DNA of 64,000 nucleotides from Candidatus Poribacteria bacterium (GCA_022827055.1 JAJDTR010000164.1:158440-222439), one strand, 5' to 3'; positions 25,385 through 34,948 are shown, counted from the stretch's first letter. Made by a program: numbers and translations. Notes: generated by a model from the sequence alone, not told the origin.

Positions 25385-26398
25385 TTATACATCTACTACT
25401 TGCCCCGCCTGATTTGACTGGATTGCCGCTTGGACAATCTCCAAACCGCGCAAACCATCTCGTCCCGTGACCAGCGGGGTTTTGCCCTCCGCCAGTCGTT
25501 CCAAGAAGCAGTGGATATGATTCGTCAGGGAATCGTAAAATGTGGTTTGACCCTCGAAAAAGTTGGGGCGGAAATGTTCAATGCGATCGGGGTCCACTGA
25601 CCAGAATTTTACAGATTTCATCACATCTTCAATGACGACTGTTCCCTTGGTACCCCCGATCTCGGTCCATTCAGATGTCCGTGTCCAACGTGGCACTTCC
25701 TGCCATCCCCCGATTAATGTACCCAGAGCTTCTCCTTCAAATCGAAATGAAAAAGCAGCGTCATGTGTTAAATCAACTCCGCCTCGCGGGCTAAAAGAGG
25801 CGTGTACCGATCGAATTTCGCCACAGAAAAAGCGCATCAAATCTATATGATGGACTAGCACGTTCTTTATTATTGAATGGGCCTCCAAGCCATTCTTCGA
25901 TCCGGTAAGTGGTTCGGTCACTCGAATTACGACATACCTAATATCGCCGACTGCTCCTTCAGCACAGAGTTCTTTCGCTTTCAAATACCCGAATCCGAAT
26001 CGACGATTGTAATCAATTGCTAGGTGTCGATTGTGTCGTGCTGCTGCATCGGCCATTCGTTGTGCATCCGTGAAGGTCGACGCCATCGGCTTTTCGCAGA
26101 ATACGTGACAACCGGCTTCAATTGATCTGACTACGGGAGCCATGTGTAGGTTTTCCGGGGTTGCTACTGTGACCACATCCAACTGCTCGGAAGACAACAG
26201 TTCCTCAAAATCATTGTACGCATTGGCGCTGGCTGATGCAGCGACAATTTCTGCGCGTTCCGGCTCAACGTCACAAGCTGCTGTCAACTGGGCATGCTGG
26301 GATTGAACGACTGCCTGTGCATGGAGCGATCCGATAGCTCCGCAACCGATTACGGCTACACGCAATTTTTCGCTTTGCAATCTCTCTGATTTCCCCAT
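25385..26398 (-). CDS. Gfo/Idh/MocA-family NAD(P)-dependent oxidoreductase
   Basis: The 337-residue protein has the two-domain layout of this family: an N-terminal Rossmann domain with GCGAIGS near residue 19 and the EKPMAST motif (its Lys is a catalytic or binding residue) near residue 99, then the C-terminal alpha/beta domain with a HHIDLMRFFCGE segment containing the usual catalytic His-Asp. The family oxidises or reduces sugars, inositols and related compounds. The ATG at 26398 is preceded by AGAGGA at about 8 nt, while an in-frame extension to 26611 looks noncoding. It has its own consensus-like promoter at 26495-26523. Confidence 0.87.
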   Translation of the reverse strand: MGKSERLQSEKLRVAVIGCGAIGSLHAQAVVQSQHAQLTAACDVEPERAEIVAASASANAYNDFEELLSSEQLDVVTVATPENLHMAPVVRSIEAGCHVFCEKPMASTFTDAQRMADAAARHNRHLAIDYNRRFGFGYLKAKELCAEGAVGDIRYVVIRVTEPLTGSKNGLEAHSIIKNVLVHHIDLMRFFCGEIRSVHASFSPRGGVDLTHDAAFSFRFEGEALGTLIGGWQEVPRWTRTSEWTEIGGTKGTVVIEDVMKSVKFWSVDPDRIEHFRPNFFEGQTTFYDSLTNHIHCFLERLAEGKTPLVTGRDGLRGLEIVQAAIQSNQAGQVVDV

Positions 26399-26494
26399 TG
26401 GTTTGGTCCTCTTTGACGAACGTTCCAGCCTTGTCCGACACTTAACTATAGTACAATTCGCCAAGAATCTACATGTTGAACTATAGGGGTGAAA

Positions 26495-26523
26495 AGAATA
26501 TACTAAAGCGAATTTGCTGTCAA
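26495..26523 (-). promoter_or_regulatory. sigma-70 promoter of the Gfo/Idh/MocA gene
   Basis: On the minus strand TTGACA (26518-26523) and TATTCT (26495-26500) are 17 bp apart. The start point would be near 26488, about 90 nt before the ATG. Confidence 0.6.
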
Positions 26524-26782
26524 GGATAATGCCCCGTGTATCCAGGGTAAACGCATCTAATTTAGAGGATGTCTCATGGCGGTAGAATTTACGAACAATG
26601 TTGGGTTTCACTCATATTTTTGGCTTGTTCATGCAAAGTGGAGACTCGGAAACACCTCTAAAGATTAACGATCATTAACGAATTTCGTTCAACCTAACCT
26701 ACGATCCTTAGAAAAATTGCCACAAACTTAGCCTGATTTTCTTTTTTGCCAAGCAGAAAATTAAGATGCGTTTGCCCTGACC

Positions 26783-26810
26783 GTGTATCAAGGGATTAGG
26801 CTTGATACAC
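26783..26810. promoter_or_regulatory. operator-like 10-bp inverted repeat over a -35 box
   Basis: GTGTATCAAG (26783-26792) and CTTGATACAC (26801-26810) form a perfect inverted repeat with an 8-nt spacer. The right arm contains the TTGATA -35 of the promoter at 26802-26831, as expected for a repressor site. Most of the rest of the 697-bp gap (26399-27095) is unremarkable. Confidence 0.55.
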
Positions 26811-26831
26811 CTCCTTCATCTCTGATATAGT
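26802..26831 (+). promoter_or_regulatory. sigma-70 promoter upstream of the DUF2851 gene
   Basis: TTGATA (26802-26807) and TATAGT (26826-26831) are 18 bp apart, with TGA just before the -10. The same hexamers and spacing occur at 59173-59202. The start would be near 26838, leaving a long leader of about 258 nt. Confidence 0.55.
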
Positions 26832-27095
26832 ATCGTCTTGCAGATGCTAGTGTTCGGCAACCGTCCTGCGCGGACATGACTACCAGCAATTCGCCAATTC
26901 GGGGGAAAGCTTGGATTCTTTCAATTCAAGAAAGCGTGTTTACAGGTTCCGGTGATGCTCTCCACGCCAATCTCATTCTCTGCAATTCCCTTTGTCTTCT
27001 TAACGATGCTACGTTCTATTTCTGTGACGCGGGAGTTGCCTGTAAGATTCTCAGCACTGAATCAGATTGGAAATAGGGTGTGACAAAACTATGTC

Positions 27096-28544
27096 ATGCC
27101 TGCGGACAAGATGATGGCCAATCAAAAAAATATTAACGAAGATTTCGTTCAGAACATCTGGAACGATCAACGTTTTTTTGATGTCGACCTCCGGGCTACA
27201 GATGGTCGATCTATCAGCATCTTAAAGGCCGGTATTTGGAACAGTGATGAAGGACCGGACTTCGTTCGCGCGGAAATCATCATCGACGGACAACTTCAGG
27301 TTGGCGATATCGAGATTCACGTCAACTCGTCAGACTGGTATGCCCACGAGCACCATCTCAACCCGAGATACAATCGCGTTGTTCTGCATGTTGTTTACCG
27401 GGACGATGATTTGAACTTGCGGACACGTCTTCAGGACGGACAAAGAATACCGACCCTTGAACTCTTAAATCTGCTCAAGACACCAATTGGAGATCTATTT
27501 GACGAAGCCGAGGCGGCAAAAACGACAACGGTCGACTTTTGCCGCGTAGCAGGAAAATTTCTCAAGATTGGACACCTCAGATCAATCTTTGATGACCTAG
27601 GTCAGGAGCGGTTGATGGAGAAGGCGGATGCCATGAAGCATCTTCGCATTCGGATGGACTTTGAACAATTGCTGTACGAGGGGATCATGGAAGCGCTAGG
27701 TTACGCCAAGAATCGTGAACCCTTCCGGGAACTAGCTAGACGTGTTCCCTTTTCAACGCTTACCGGTAAGATTGATGAGGAGATTCAGGCTATCCTGTTT
27801 GGCACGGCTGGACTGCTACCTTCGCAATCCCAACGCTCCACCGATCTGGACCAATCCGACAAGACCTTCATAAAACGACTAGAATCGATTTGGAGCGCAT
27901 CCGAACAAGCGCGGATGCCAACCCGGATGGTGCGAGAGCAATGGAAGTTTGCAGGAACTCGTCCGCCGAACTACCCGACGCGCCGAATTGCTGCTATTAG
28001 CCAACTAATTGGCAACTGTCAAGAAAGCTTGATGATGGTCTATCTACCAATTATTCTGCAGTCGGGGGAGGCGGATCAAAAAGATTTGAGGAAGATTCGG
28101 CGGGAGTTAGTGGAGACATTGACACCAGTACCGAGTGGATATTGGGCGGATCATTGTAATTTCGGAAAACGGATGTCTCAAATCGGCGCTAATTTAATTG
28201 GAAGGGGTCGCGCATTAGACATCATCGTCAACATATTGATGCCAATTGCGGTTGTCTGGGCGGAGGAGTCACAAAGTACAACTTTGCAAGTAGCAGTAGA
28301 ACGACTATACAGTAGTTATCCGAAATTGCAAGACAACCAGATCACTAAACAGATTCAATCCCAAATTTTTACCGACTTGCAACCTCATAAAGAAATCTCA
28401 CCGAACGCAAAGATTCAACAGGGCGAAATGTATCTACACAACAACTTTTGTCGCAGCCGGCTCTGCGATCTCTGCCCAATCATTAATGGCGGCGCCACCG
28501 ACGACTCGGCGGGAGACACTGTTCAAGCGGCTGCCACCAAATAA
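27096..28544 (+). CDS. DUF2851 family protein
   Basis: The 482-residue protein matches DUF2851 by its N-terminal region (ENFVQ-like opening, GIWNSDEGPDFVRAEIIIDG, VGDIEIHVNSSDWYAHEHHL, YNRVVLHVVY) and by its cysteine-containing C-terminus CRSRLCDLCPI, a likely metal or Fe-S site. The function of the family is unknown; the N-terminal part has a nuclease-like look, which is inference. Start choice is open: ATG 27096 or the ATG pair at 27111/27114, none with a strong ribosome binding site. It converges with the sigma factor gene. Confidence 0.8.
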   Translation: MPADKMMANQKNINEDFVQNIWNDQRFFDVDLRATDGRSISILKAGIWNSDEGPDFVRAEIIIDGQLQVGDIEIHVNSSDWYAHEHHLNPRYNRVVLHVVYRDDDLNLRTRLQDGQRIPTLELLNLLKTPIGDLFDEAEAAKTTTVDFCRVAGKFLKIGHLRSIFDDLGQERLMEKADAMKHLRIRMDFEQLLYEGIMEALGYAKNREPFRELARRVPFSTLTGKIDEEIQAILFGTAGLLPSQSQRSTDLDQSDKTFIKRLESIWSASEQARMPTRMVREQWKFAGTRPPNYPTRRIAAISQLIGNCQESLMMVYLPIILQSGEADQKDLRKIRRELVETLTPVPSGYWADHCNFGKRMSQIGANLIGRGRALDIIVNILMPIAVVWAEESQSTTLQVAVERLYSSYPKLQDNQITKQIQSQIFTDLQPHKEISPNAKIQQGEMYLHNNFCRSRLCDLCPIINGGATDDSAGDTVQAAATK

Positions 28545-28620
28545 CTGCAACCGCAATATAATATTCTCTGCCATACTCATGCTGAAAACTCGTCAAAGTT
28601 CTCTGAAAATCCACAATAAC

Positions 28621-30138
28621 TCAAAGTAGTTCTTGGAGATATTGCACACGCGTGTGATGGCGTAACTTGCGAAGCGCTTCATCTTCAATCTGGCGCACCC
28701 TCTCTCGGCTAATCCCAAGTTGTCTGCCAATTTCAGCCAAGGTATACTCTGTACCATCCGTCAATCCATACCGGAGTTTAATCACGAGCGTCTCACGCGG
28801 TGCCAGTGTATTGAGCACCCTCTCAAGCGATTCCTTTTCCGAAACACAGAGCAGCTCCTCTTCCGGTGTCACCTGCGAATCATCCGCTAACAGATCAGAA
28901 ATGGTCGCATCGGGCGACGCTTCGCTCAACGGCGAATCCAGCGAAATTGTGCCTTTTGTACTCTGTAGAATTTCAATTACGCGACTCTCGGGCATGTCGA
29001 CGATTTTAGCAATTTCCCTTATATCCGGCTCACGCTCAAGATTTCTTGCCAAGTTAGACTGTGCCTGTTTGATTGACCTCCGCGTTTCACCCACGTAACA
29101 TGGAATACGAATCGTTTGGCTTTGCTGGTCGAGAGCGCGCTTGATTGCTTGCATCACCCACCACGTAGCGTACGTACTGAATCGGTATCCTCTCTCCAAG
29201 TCAAATTTCTCGACGGCTTTCATTAGTCCAATACTTCCCTCTTGCATCAGATCAAGAAATGAGAGGGAGGACTTGTTGAAATTGTGTTGTTTCGCAATGC
29301 TCGCCACGAGCAGCAGATTTGCTTCTACAATCTTCAACTTGGCGTCATGGACTTTCTGGGCAGCCGTCTGTAATTTACGCCATAATGCTTCAAGGTGTTC
29401 GCGCTCCTTTGTATGCACTTGCTCAGACTCAGTTCCTCGCGCATGCGAACAGTGGGAAACTTCAATCACTTGACGAACTTGGTCCAAGATAATGCCTAGA
29501 TTCATTGGGCTCCACCACAGTTCATTGTCTGACTGTTGTCTAGTCCCGCGGCGTTTGCCTACCTTTGGACGTACTTCTGCCAGAATATACTCCGGTAGCC
29601 GATCCAACAACTCGGCCACTCCTGCCTTGCCGTCTTCAAACCTTTTGAAAAGATCTGCCTCTTCTTTAGGCTTGAGCAAGGGAGTGCGAGCAATTTCTTG
29701 CAAATATGAAAAAGCTTCATCTCTTGTGCTGTCGGTAACACCGGGACGCTTCCGAAACGAGGATATCAATTCGTCCTCATTGCCATTATCCGTACTACCA
29801 TCCAAGTCATCGGTTGAGCCATCAGTCGGTAACACTGATATAAAATCCTCACCGTCTTTCGGAGTTGCATTTCCGTACCTGCTGGCGGCATTATTGTCAA
29901 AATGCGCGCTAGGAGGTTCCGCGGTTGGCAACACAGCAAAAAAGTCCAAGTCTTCTTTCTCATGTCCGCCGTTGTTATCCCCAACTGCACTAGAGGCTAA
30001 AGTCTCCTCACCCGATTTAGCAGTCGGGAATACACCTAGGAAATCTGTGTCTTCCTTCTCGTTTACGTCTAATGTGAGATCGTGGTCGAACGAATTATCT
30101 TTTATCGTTCGCTTCACCAAGTTTTGTTTTGCTTTCAT
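28621..30138 (-). CDS. primary-type sigma-70 factor (RpoD/SigA-like) with repetitive acidic N-terminus
   Basis: The 505-residue protein has region 1.2 ([18 protein letters not shown], about 143-160), a spacer, region 2 ([17 protein letters not shown], then [19 protein letters not shown] for -10 recognition), region 3, and region 4 ([21 protein letters not shown] helix-turn-helix for -35 recognition). Region 4.2 and 2.4 are of primary-sigma type, in keeping with the many TTGACA/TATAAT-like promoters in this window. Instead of a normal region 1.1 it has three tandem 33-residue acidic repeats (residues 27-125), each with DF-x-x-V-x-PT. Other sigma factors of this group may exist, so I do not assign rpoD. 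Confidence 0.88.
   Translation of the reverse strand: MKAKQNLVKRTIKDNSFDHDLTLDVNEKEDTDFLGVFPTAKSGEETLASSAVGDNNGGHEKEDLDFFAVLPTAEPPSAHFDNNAASRYGNATPKDGEDFISVLPTDGSTDDLDGSTDNGNEDELISSFRKRPGVTDSTRDEAFSYLQEIARTPLLKPKEEADLFKRFEDGKAGVAELLDRLPEYILAEVRPKVGKRRGTRQQSDNELWWSPMNLGIILDQVRQVIEVSHCSHARGTESEQVHTKEREHLEALWRKLQTAAQKVHDAKLKIVEANLLLVASIAKQHNFNKSSLSFLDLMQEGSIGLMKAVEKFDLERGYRFSTYATWWVMQAIKRALDQQSQTIRIPCYVGETRRSIKQAQSNLARNLEREPDIREIAKIVDMPESRVIEILQSTKGTISLDSPLSEASPDATISDLLADDSQVTPEEELLCVSEKESLERVLNTLAPRETLVIKLRYGLTDGTEYTLAEIGRQLGISRERVRQIEDEALRKLRHHTRVQYLQELL
29764..30060 (-). repeat. three tandem 99-bp coding repeats in the sigma factor gene
   Basis: Codons 27-125 of the sigma factor fall into three units of exactly 33 codons. 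Each starts with (E/P)K(E/D)-x-x-DF and carries DFLGVFPT (32-39), DFFAVLPT (65-72) or DFISVLPT (98-105). The rest of each unit is variable and acidic. Confidence 0.75.
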
Positions 30139-30194
30139 TGTTGATTCAATCCTATCCTCAGCTGAACCGGTACTTCTACGCGGCTGAACTCTTG

Positions 30195-30221
30195 AGTATA
30201 TCTCTGATTTTGTGATATACT
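30195..30221. promoter_or_regulatory. inverted repeat upstream of the sigma factor gene
   Basis: AGTATATC (30195-30202) and GATATACT (30214-30221) form a perfect inverted repeat with an 11-nt spacer, 57 bp before the sigma gene ATG. The half-sites are 19 bp apart, about two helix turns, as in many dimer operators. No clear promoter was found in the 368-bp gap (30139-30506) for the sigma gene or the pentapeptide gene. Confidence 0.4.
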
Positions 30222-30506
30222 GAATGCATTAACTTCGTTAAATTTTACACAAGGCTTACTATGCCCAATCTATTGGCGCTAGAAATCTTTCCTTAGAATC
30301 TCAATACGCCATAAAGTACAAGGATGGCTCTAAATAATATGGTCGCGCCGAGTTACGATATAAGCGCCTACCTTCAGATTTTATGGTTATCGCAGCTAAT
30401 GTTGGAAGAAGCGTGTCAAATCTTCCGTCGAACATCCGAAATGCCGCGTTCTTTTTATATTCTCAGCGCATCAAATCCGTCTCATCCAAGATTTCGAGGG
30501 TAAATG

Positions 30507-31082
30507 ATGAGTAAAATTAGCACATCTGATGTAGTAAAACGCGCAAACGCTGGTGAATCCTTTGCTGGCGAAAATCTAGCGAATATCGATTTATCTGGTG
30601 CTCAGCTAAGTGGAATTGATTTTTCGCGAGCAAATCTTAACGGTGCGAGATTAAAAAACTCAAATTTGGTCAATGCCAACCTTAATGAAGCAGATCTTTC
30701 TGGCGCTGATTTGTCGGGCGCGGCGCTGCAAGGTGCTTACCTAATAGGTGCCAATCTAGCGAACACAAACATCGAAGGAACAACCCTTCAGGGAGCATTT
30801 CTTGGTGGCAGTATCCTTGCGGGCACAAACTTTCGGAACGCCGATCTACGTGGCGCAACTATCGGGTGCCCACGCTGGGTCGTCCCAGATCAGTTTGGAA
30901 AACTAACGAGTTTTGAAAACGCCAACCTTGAGGAAACAATCTTTGGAGAAACCAAACCGCAAGGGGTCGTTTTTCTTGGTGCCAAGTTCACAGGCGCTTA
31001 CTTGTATGAAGTAGATTTTTCAGAAGCGGTGCACAAGCGATCCGACCTAAAAGATGCAATCATTAAGAAGGGACGAAATTAG
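30507..31082 (+). CDS. pentapeptide-repeat protein
   Basis: The 191-residue protein is built mostly of A(N/D)LXX repeats from about residue 22 to 125 (ENLANIDLSGAQLSGIDFSRANL and on), which form a right-handed quadrilateral beta-helix, then a break (GCPRWVVPDQFGKLTS) and a few more repeats. There is no signal peptide. Functions in the family vary, from gyrase protection to unknown; no specific role can be read here. GAGGG (30496-30500) fits the ATG at 30507 (6 nt) better than the one at 30504. Confidence 0.85.
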   Translation: MSKISTSDVVKRANAGESFAGENLANIDLSGAQLSGIDFSRANLNGARLKNSNLVNANLNEADLSGADLSGAALQGAYLIGANLANTNIEGTTLQGAFLGGSILAGTNFRNADLRGATIGCPRWVVPDQFGKLTSFENANLEETIFGETKPQGVVFLGAKFTGAYLYEVDFSEAVHKRSDLKDAIIKKGRN

Positions 31083-31230
31083 TCCACTCAATGAGTCCTA
31101 AAAAATTAACGAATCGTTAGTTTTGCTTATCTCTATAATTTGCTTCACATGAGACGCTGCCCATCAACGTGAAGTTTACCTGATATTCACTATTTGACTT
31201 AAAATTCATTGCCACTACAACGCCTAATTC

Positions 31231-33045
31231 TCATCGGAGCTGTAACCTGCATAAATTCTGGTACAACCCCTCACGTTTCAATAGTTCTTGATGGGTTCCA
31301 ATTTCGGCTACTTCCCCGTGGTCAAGAACAACTATCTTGTCCGCGTGAGAAACTGTCGAAAGCCGATGAGCAATGACAAAATTTGTCCTCCCCTTCATCA
31401 ACTTTGCGAGAGAGTCTTGAACAAGGGCTTCCGACTTGCTGTCTAATGCAGATGTGGCTTCATCAAGAATGAGAATGCGGGGGTTCTTCAGAATAGCCCG
31501 AGCAATTGAAATACGCTGCTGTTGCCCGCCAGACAATTTAAGCCCCGACTCACCAATTGATGTCTCGTATCCCTTGGGCATCTGCACGATAAACTCGTGA
31601 GCATTTGCTTGTTGTGCCGCCTCAATCACCGCTTCCCGCGTCGCTTCCGGACAACCGTAACCAATATTTTCCCCGACCGTACCATCAAATAAGATGGTAT
31701 CCTGTGGTACAATGGCAATCTGGCGCCTGAGCGACCTTGACGTCACCCCAGAAATGGCGTGACCATCAATCAGAATTTCTCCTGAATCAACCTCGTAAAA
31801 CCTCGGCAGGAGATTAAGCAACGTGGTCTTACCGCTTCCACTTTCTCCCACCAAAGCAACAACCTCCCCCGGCTTGGCATGAATACTGATATTCTTGAGG
31901 ACCGCCCGCCGATCATAACCGAAGGATACATCGCGATACCGAACATCTCCCGCCACGTCTGGAAGTAGCGCTTTCTTTGTGCCCTTTGGTTCCTCCTCCT
32001 GAAAATCCAATACGTAAAAGATTCGTTCGGCTGATGCAAGACATTGTTGTAGGACGTTGTTAAACTGCCCGATAGTCTTTATCGGCTTGAACATATAACC
32101 AATCATGCCGATGTAACCGATGAACCACCCGGTAGTTAGCTCTCCTTGGATGACTTGCCAACAGCCAAACCCAAAAACTGCCCCAAAGCCAACAGCACTG
32201 ATTAACTCAATTAAGGGTGGTAACAACGCTACAAGACGTACGCGCTGCATTGCTACACGGTATTGACGGTTGTTGGCCGTCGCAAAGCGATGCTGCTCCA
32301 ATTCTTCAGCAGTAAAACTTTTAATAATCTTGATACCAGCGATTGTCTCCTTTAGCTGTGAAACGATGTCTGCGGCGCGCTGCTGTATTCCCGTGCTCGC
32401 ATGGCGCACTCGTTTTCCTACACGGCTAATAATGTATGCCAAAAGCGGCAACACGAGTACCGCTAATACGGTTAACTCAAAGTTTCTAACAAACAGTAAA
32501 CAGACGAAGACAGGAACGGTGACAATTGCACGGATGGTAGGCGCTGTTGTTCCAACGCCATTAAGCCATGTTCGAACATCGTCGGTGACTCGTGACATCA
32601 AATCGCCAGTCCGATGTTCCCTGAGCACACCTAAAGGAGCAAAAAGTATCTTCGTGTACAATTCATTGCGAACTCGGACAAACAATCGATGTCCAACCCG
32701 CGACATTAGATAATCATTGCAAAACGTGAAAACCCCTTTAATTACTACCAGTATCAACATGCTTGTAAGAACTAAACCTACAAGCTGAATTGCATCATGA
32801 CTATTCGCCAGGATAATCTCCGGGAGTCCGTCAAAGATTCCTTCGATATAAAAGTATCGAAGGACAATTGGCTCTCCGTTAAATCCCTCAGTGCTTATCC
32901 GTATAAGAATGTCTGTCGTCTCAGCCAGGATGTGAAAGTAACCGTATTCACAAATCGAGATTACAAACGCACAAACTGCCGCAAATATGATTTGTACGGT
33001 ATACGGCGTCAGATACCGTACAAAACGCCCAAAAATAGGCATCAC
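31231..33045 (-). CDS. ABC exporter, fused membrane and ATPase domains (MsbA-like)
   Basis: The 604-residue half-transporter has six membrane helices in residues about 10-325 and an ATPase domain with Walker A (GESGSGKTT), Q-loop, signature LSGGQQQR, Walker B ILILDEATSALD and the switch His in FVIAHRLS. It works as a homodimer exporting lipids, lipopolysaccharide precursors or peptides; MsbA-type lipid A or glycolipid flipping is plausible beside polysaccharide genes, but multidrug export is not excluded. Its ATG overlaps the stop codon of the methyltransferase gene by 4 bp (ATGA), a sign of translational coupling. It is the last gene of the polysaccharide-SppA-Clp1 run. Confidence 0.9.
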   Translation of the reverse strand: MMPIFGRFVRYLTPYTVQIIFAAVCAFVISICEYGYFHILAETTDILIRISTEGFNGEPIVLRYFYIEGIFDGLPEIILANSHDAIQLVGLVLTSMLILVVIKGVFTFCNDYLMSRVGHRLFVRVRNELYTKILFAPLGVLREHRTGDLMSRVTDDVRTWLNGVGTTAPTIRAIVTVPVFVCLLFVRNFELTVLAVLVLPLLAYIISRVGKRVRHASTGIQQRAADIVSQLKETIAGIKIIKSFTAEELEQHRFATANNRQYRVAMQRVRLVALLPPLIELISAVGFGAVFGFGCWQVIQGELTTGWFIGYIGMIGYMFKPIKTIGQFNNVLQQCLASAERIFYVLDFQEEEPKGTKKALLPDVAGDVRYRDVSFGYDRRAVLKNISIHAKPGEVVALVGESGSGKTTLLNLLPRFYEVDSGEILIDGHAISGVTSRSLRRQIAIVPQDTILFDGTVGENIGYGCPEATREAVIEAAQQANAHEFIVQMPKGYETSIGESGLKLSGGQQQRISIARAILKNPRILILDEATSALDSKSEALVQDSLAKLMKGRTNFVIAHRLSTVSHADKIVVLDHGEVAEIGTHQELLKREGLYQNLCRLQLR

Positions 33046-33764
33046 CCCGACTTCTCCGCAACTGTAATCATGCGCCTCGACTCCGTAACAAACTCGCTCC
33101 CATCAAAATCGCCATAAGTGGCACGAATGCACAAACCAACGGTCTCCAACAACCTTTTCATTTCTGTGGGGAAGTAGAACCGCACGGTGTTGACCATCTT
33201 CCGAATCGCCTTTGTGGGCAATTCAATGATTGTACGATGGTCGAGCAATCGTCCCGACTGAGGCTGATATTCTACCTCTGCCAGAGCGAGCGTTGATTCA
33301 GAGATCCACCACCAATTCCGCGTGCGGTCAAGTTGAGTCACCGCGTATGGATTCCAGTAATCAATGAGCAGTTGACCACTTGGCTTCAGTACCGACGCGG
33401 TTTCCGAAAGGACTTTTGCATTGTCCGTATCATCAAAAAATCCAAAGCTTGTGAATAGGCTTATCACAGCCTCGCAACACGGCTTCAGAGGAATATGGCG
33501 CATGTCCGCTTCAATGAGTCGAAGGCGACTGCCCTCTGCATCAGCATTGTTCTTTGCTTCGTTGAGTAGAAAGCGAGAGTTGTCCAAACCAATGACATCT
33601 GCGCCCAAATTCGCCAGTTGTCGCCCGTGTCGGCCCTGTCCGCAGCATAGATCCAAAACTCTGGACCCCGGTTGAAGATTCAACGCACTAAAAATGAAGT
33701 TTGCCTCTTCTTCCGTCTCGGCTTCCGATGGCAACTCGGAAAGCAGATAAGTTTCATCCCACAT
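33042..33764 (-). CDS. class I SAM-dependent methyltransferase
   Basis: The 240-residue protein has a clear methyltransferase core: motif I VLDLCCGQGRHGRQLA (about 36-51), acidic D in VIGLDNSRFLL, and motif post-I IEADMRHIPL, then ISLFTSFGFFDD. The C-terminal part fits small-molecule methyltransferases of the UbiE/UbiG group. Its stop codon overlaps the start of the ABC exporter gene, so the two are coexpressed. The acceptor is unknown; a cell-envelope lipid or sugar is suggested only by context. Confidence 0.85.
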   Translation of the reverse strand: MWDETYLLSELPSEAETEEEANFIFSALNLQPGSRVLDLCCGQGRHGRQLANLGADVIGLDNSRFLLNEAKNNADAEGSRLRLIEADMRHIPLKPCCEAVISLFTSFGFFDDTDNAKVLSETASVLKPSGQLLIDYWNPYAVTQLDRTRNWWWISESTLALAEVEYQPQSGRLLDHRTIIELPTKAIRKMVNTVRFYFPTEMKRLLETVGLCIRATYGDFDGSEFVTESRRMITVAEKSG

Positions 33765-33800
33765 AACAGGTCCAACGCATCAATTCGCAGCTCTGGCAAT

Positions 33801-34865
33801 TCACCCCTTCCCTCCATTAACGCATTCATGTTTATACCGCCCAAATTGGACAATCTTCGTGCGATCAGACGTACCTAGTTTACAACGAACCTTGAGATGA
33901 TTTGTTTCAAAGTCTGCGGCTTGTATGATCCCCACAGAGATCAATTCTCCGTTACCATCAACTAGACCAACAAAACGTCGTTCAAAATACTCTGGAGTCC
34001 TTGAAACCAAGTTGGTCAGGCTTAGTCGGCTCTTTATTTGCGAACGCGCATAATCGGACAGAACACTTTGGCTTACAAGCGCTAACGTTCGATGTCCCCA
34101 CTCTCCATAAAAAACTTGACCGTTAGCCAGATCGGAAAGAATCTGCAACTCCTTCCGATTTGCACGCCTACCAGCGAAAAAAGGGGTTCCCTGACCACGA
34201 AATTGGTCAAACGGAAGAAGTGCGCCCACCGTCTCGGAAAAATAGCGATTAACACGGGTTTCACGATAATTCCGCCTGAATTTACTGGTTTTGGAGGTAG
34301 CCGCGTGATGAGGGGAAAGTCGGTAGATCTTCATGGAGTGGGAGGCATCAAATCCGGAGGTGATCGCATCCAACTCGCCTGAATGCTGGATACAGACTAG
34401 ATGGCGAGGCTTGACTATCTCAATCTTGTGCTGCTTAAGTTTGATGGCGCCGACACCTTTGACATAGCCGGTTGTATCAATCACAACAAAATTCGCGCCG
34501 GCACTCAGTGCAGCGTCTACCATTAAGCGGACACCGGTGATACATCGTAGGAGATGACCCTCGGGAGAGATCCAGCCAACAAAGTAAAGATTGTCGGCTT
34601 CAATTTCATTCCAATCAGGGATTTGGGACAGGACTTTGAGTCCAATCGTCGTCGGTGGGCCAATTTGCGATTGGCCGACATCCGCATCAACCAGCCCGAC
34701 TCTCAAGCCTTGGGACACGCCCTGCTCGACCAAGAATCGGCAAAACGTTGTTTTGCCCGTGTCAGTCGATCCGATTACAAGCGCAACTGCTTGCGGATGA
34801 ACAATTCTGCGTGCTATGCGTTCCCAATCATGGTTCCCCTTGTAAACACTCTTCATGCATTCCAA
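33801..34865 (-). CDS. Clp1/Grc3-type P-loop polynucleotide 5'-kinase-like protein
   Basis: The 354-residue protein has the Clp1_P domain: P-loop G32STDTGKTT40 and the diagnostic VDADVGQSQIGPP (59-71), where D and Q contact Mg and the phosphate. The segment VGWISPEGHLLRCITG and the VIDTTGYVKG Walker B-like strand also fit. In eukaryotes and archaea the family phosphorylates RNA 5'-OH ends; bacterial homologues are little studied. A C-terminal domain of about 150 residues has GLVDGNGELISVGII, a likely beta-barrel. It lies between sppA (83-bp gap) and a methyltransferase gene (36-bp gap) in one minus-strand run. The start may be the ATG three codons in (34856). Confidence 0.75.
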   Translation of the reverse strand: MECMKSVYKGNHDWERIARRIVHPQAVALVIGSTDTGKTTFCRFLVEQGVSQGLRVGLVDADVGQSQIGPPTTIGLKVLSQIPDWNEIEADNLYFVGWISPEGHLLRCITGVRLMVDAALSAGANFVVIDTTGYVKGVGAIKLKQHKIEIVKPRHLVCIQHSGELDAITSGFDASHSMKIYRLSPHHAATSKTSKFRRNYRETRVNRYFSETVGALLPFDQFRGQGTPFFAGRRANRKELQILSDLANGQVFYGEWGHRTLALVSQSVLSDYARSQIKSRLSLTNLVSRTPEYFERRFVGLVDGNGELISVGIIQAADFETNHLKVRCKLGTSDRTKIVQFGRYKHECVNGGKG

Positions 34866-34948
34866 GATTGGATCGAAACATATATGCCCAATATGTGGCC
34901 GTGCCTAGAGTGGCGTCAACTCGACCTGCTTTCCTCTTTCGCGCAATC

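Noticed and set aside
29492..30187. 231-codon plus-strand frame opposite the sigma factor gene
   Set aside because: It is fully antisense to a clear sigma-70 gene, is rich in Ser as antisense frames of acidic coding sequence are, and has no ribosome binding site.
31100..31122. TAACGAATCGTTA palindrome between the pentapeptide and ABC genes as a two-way terminator
   Set aside because: A hairpin would have only about four stable pairs, too weak despite the T-runs on both sides.
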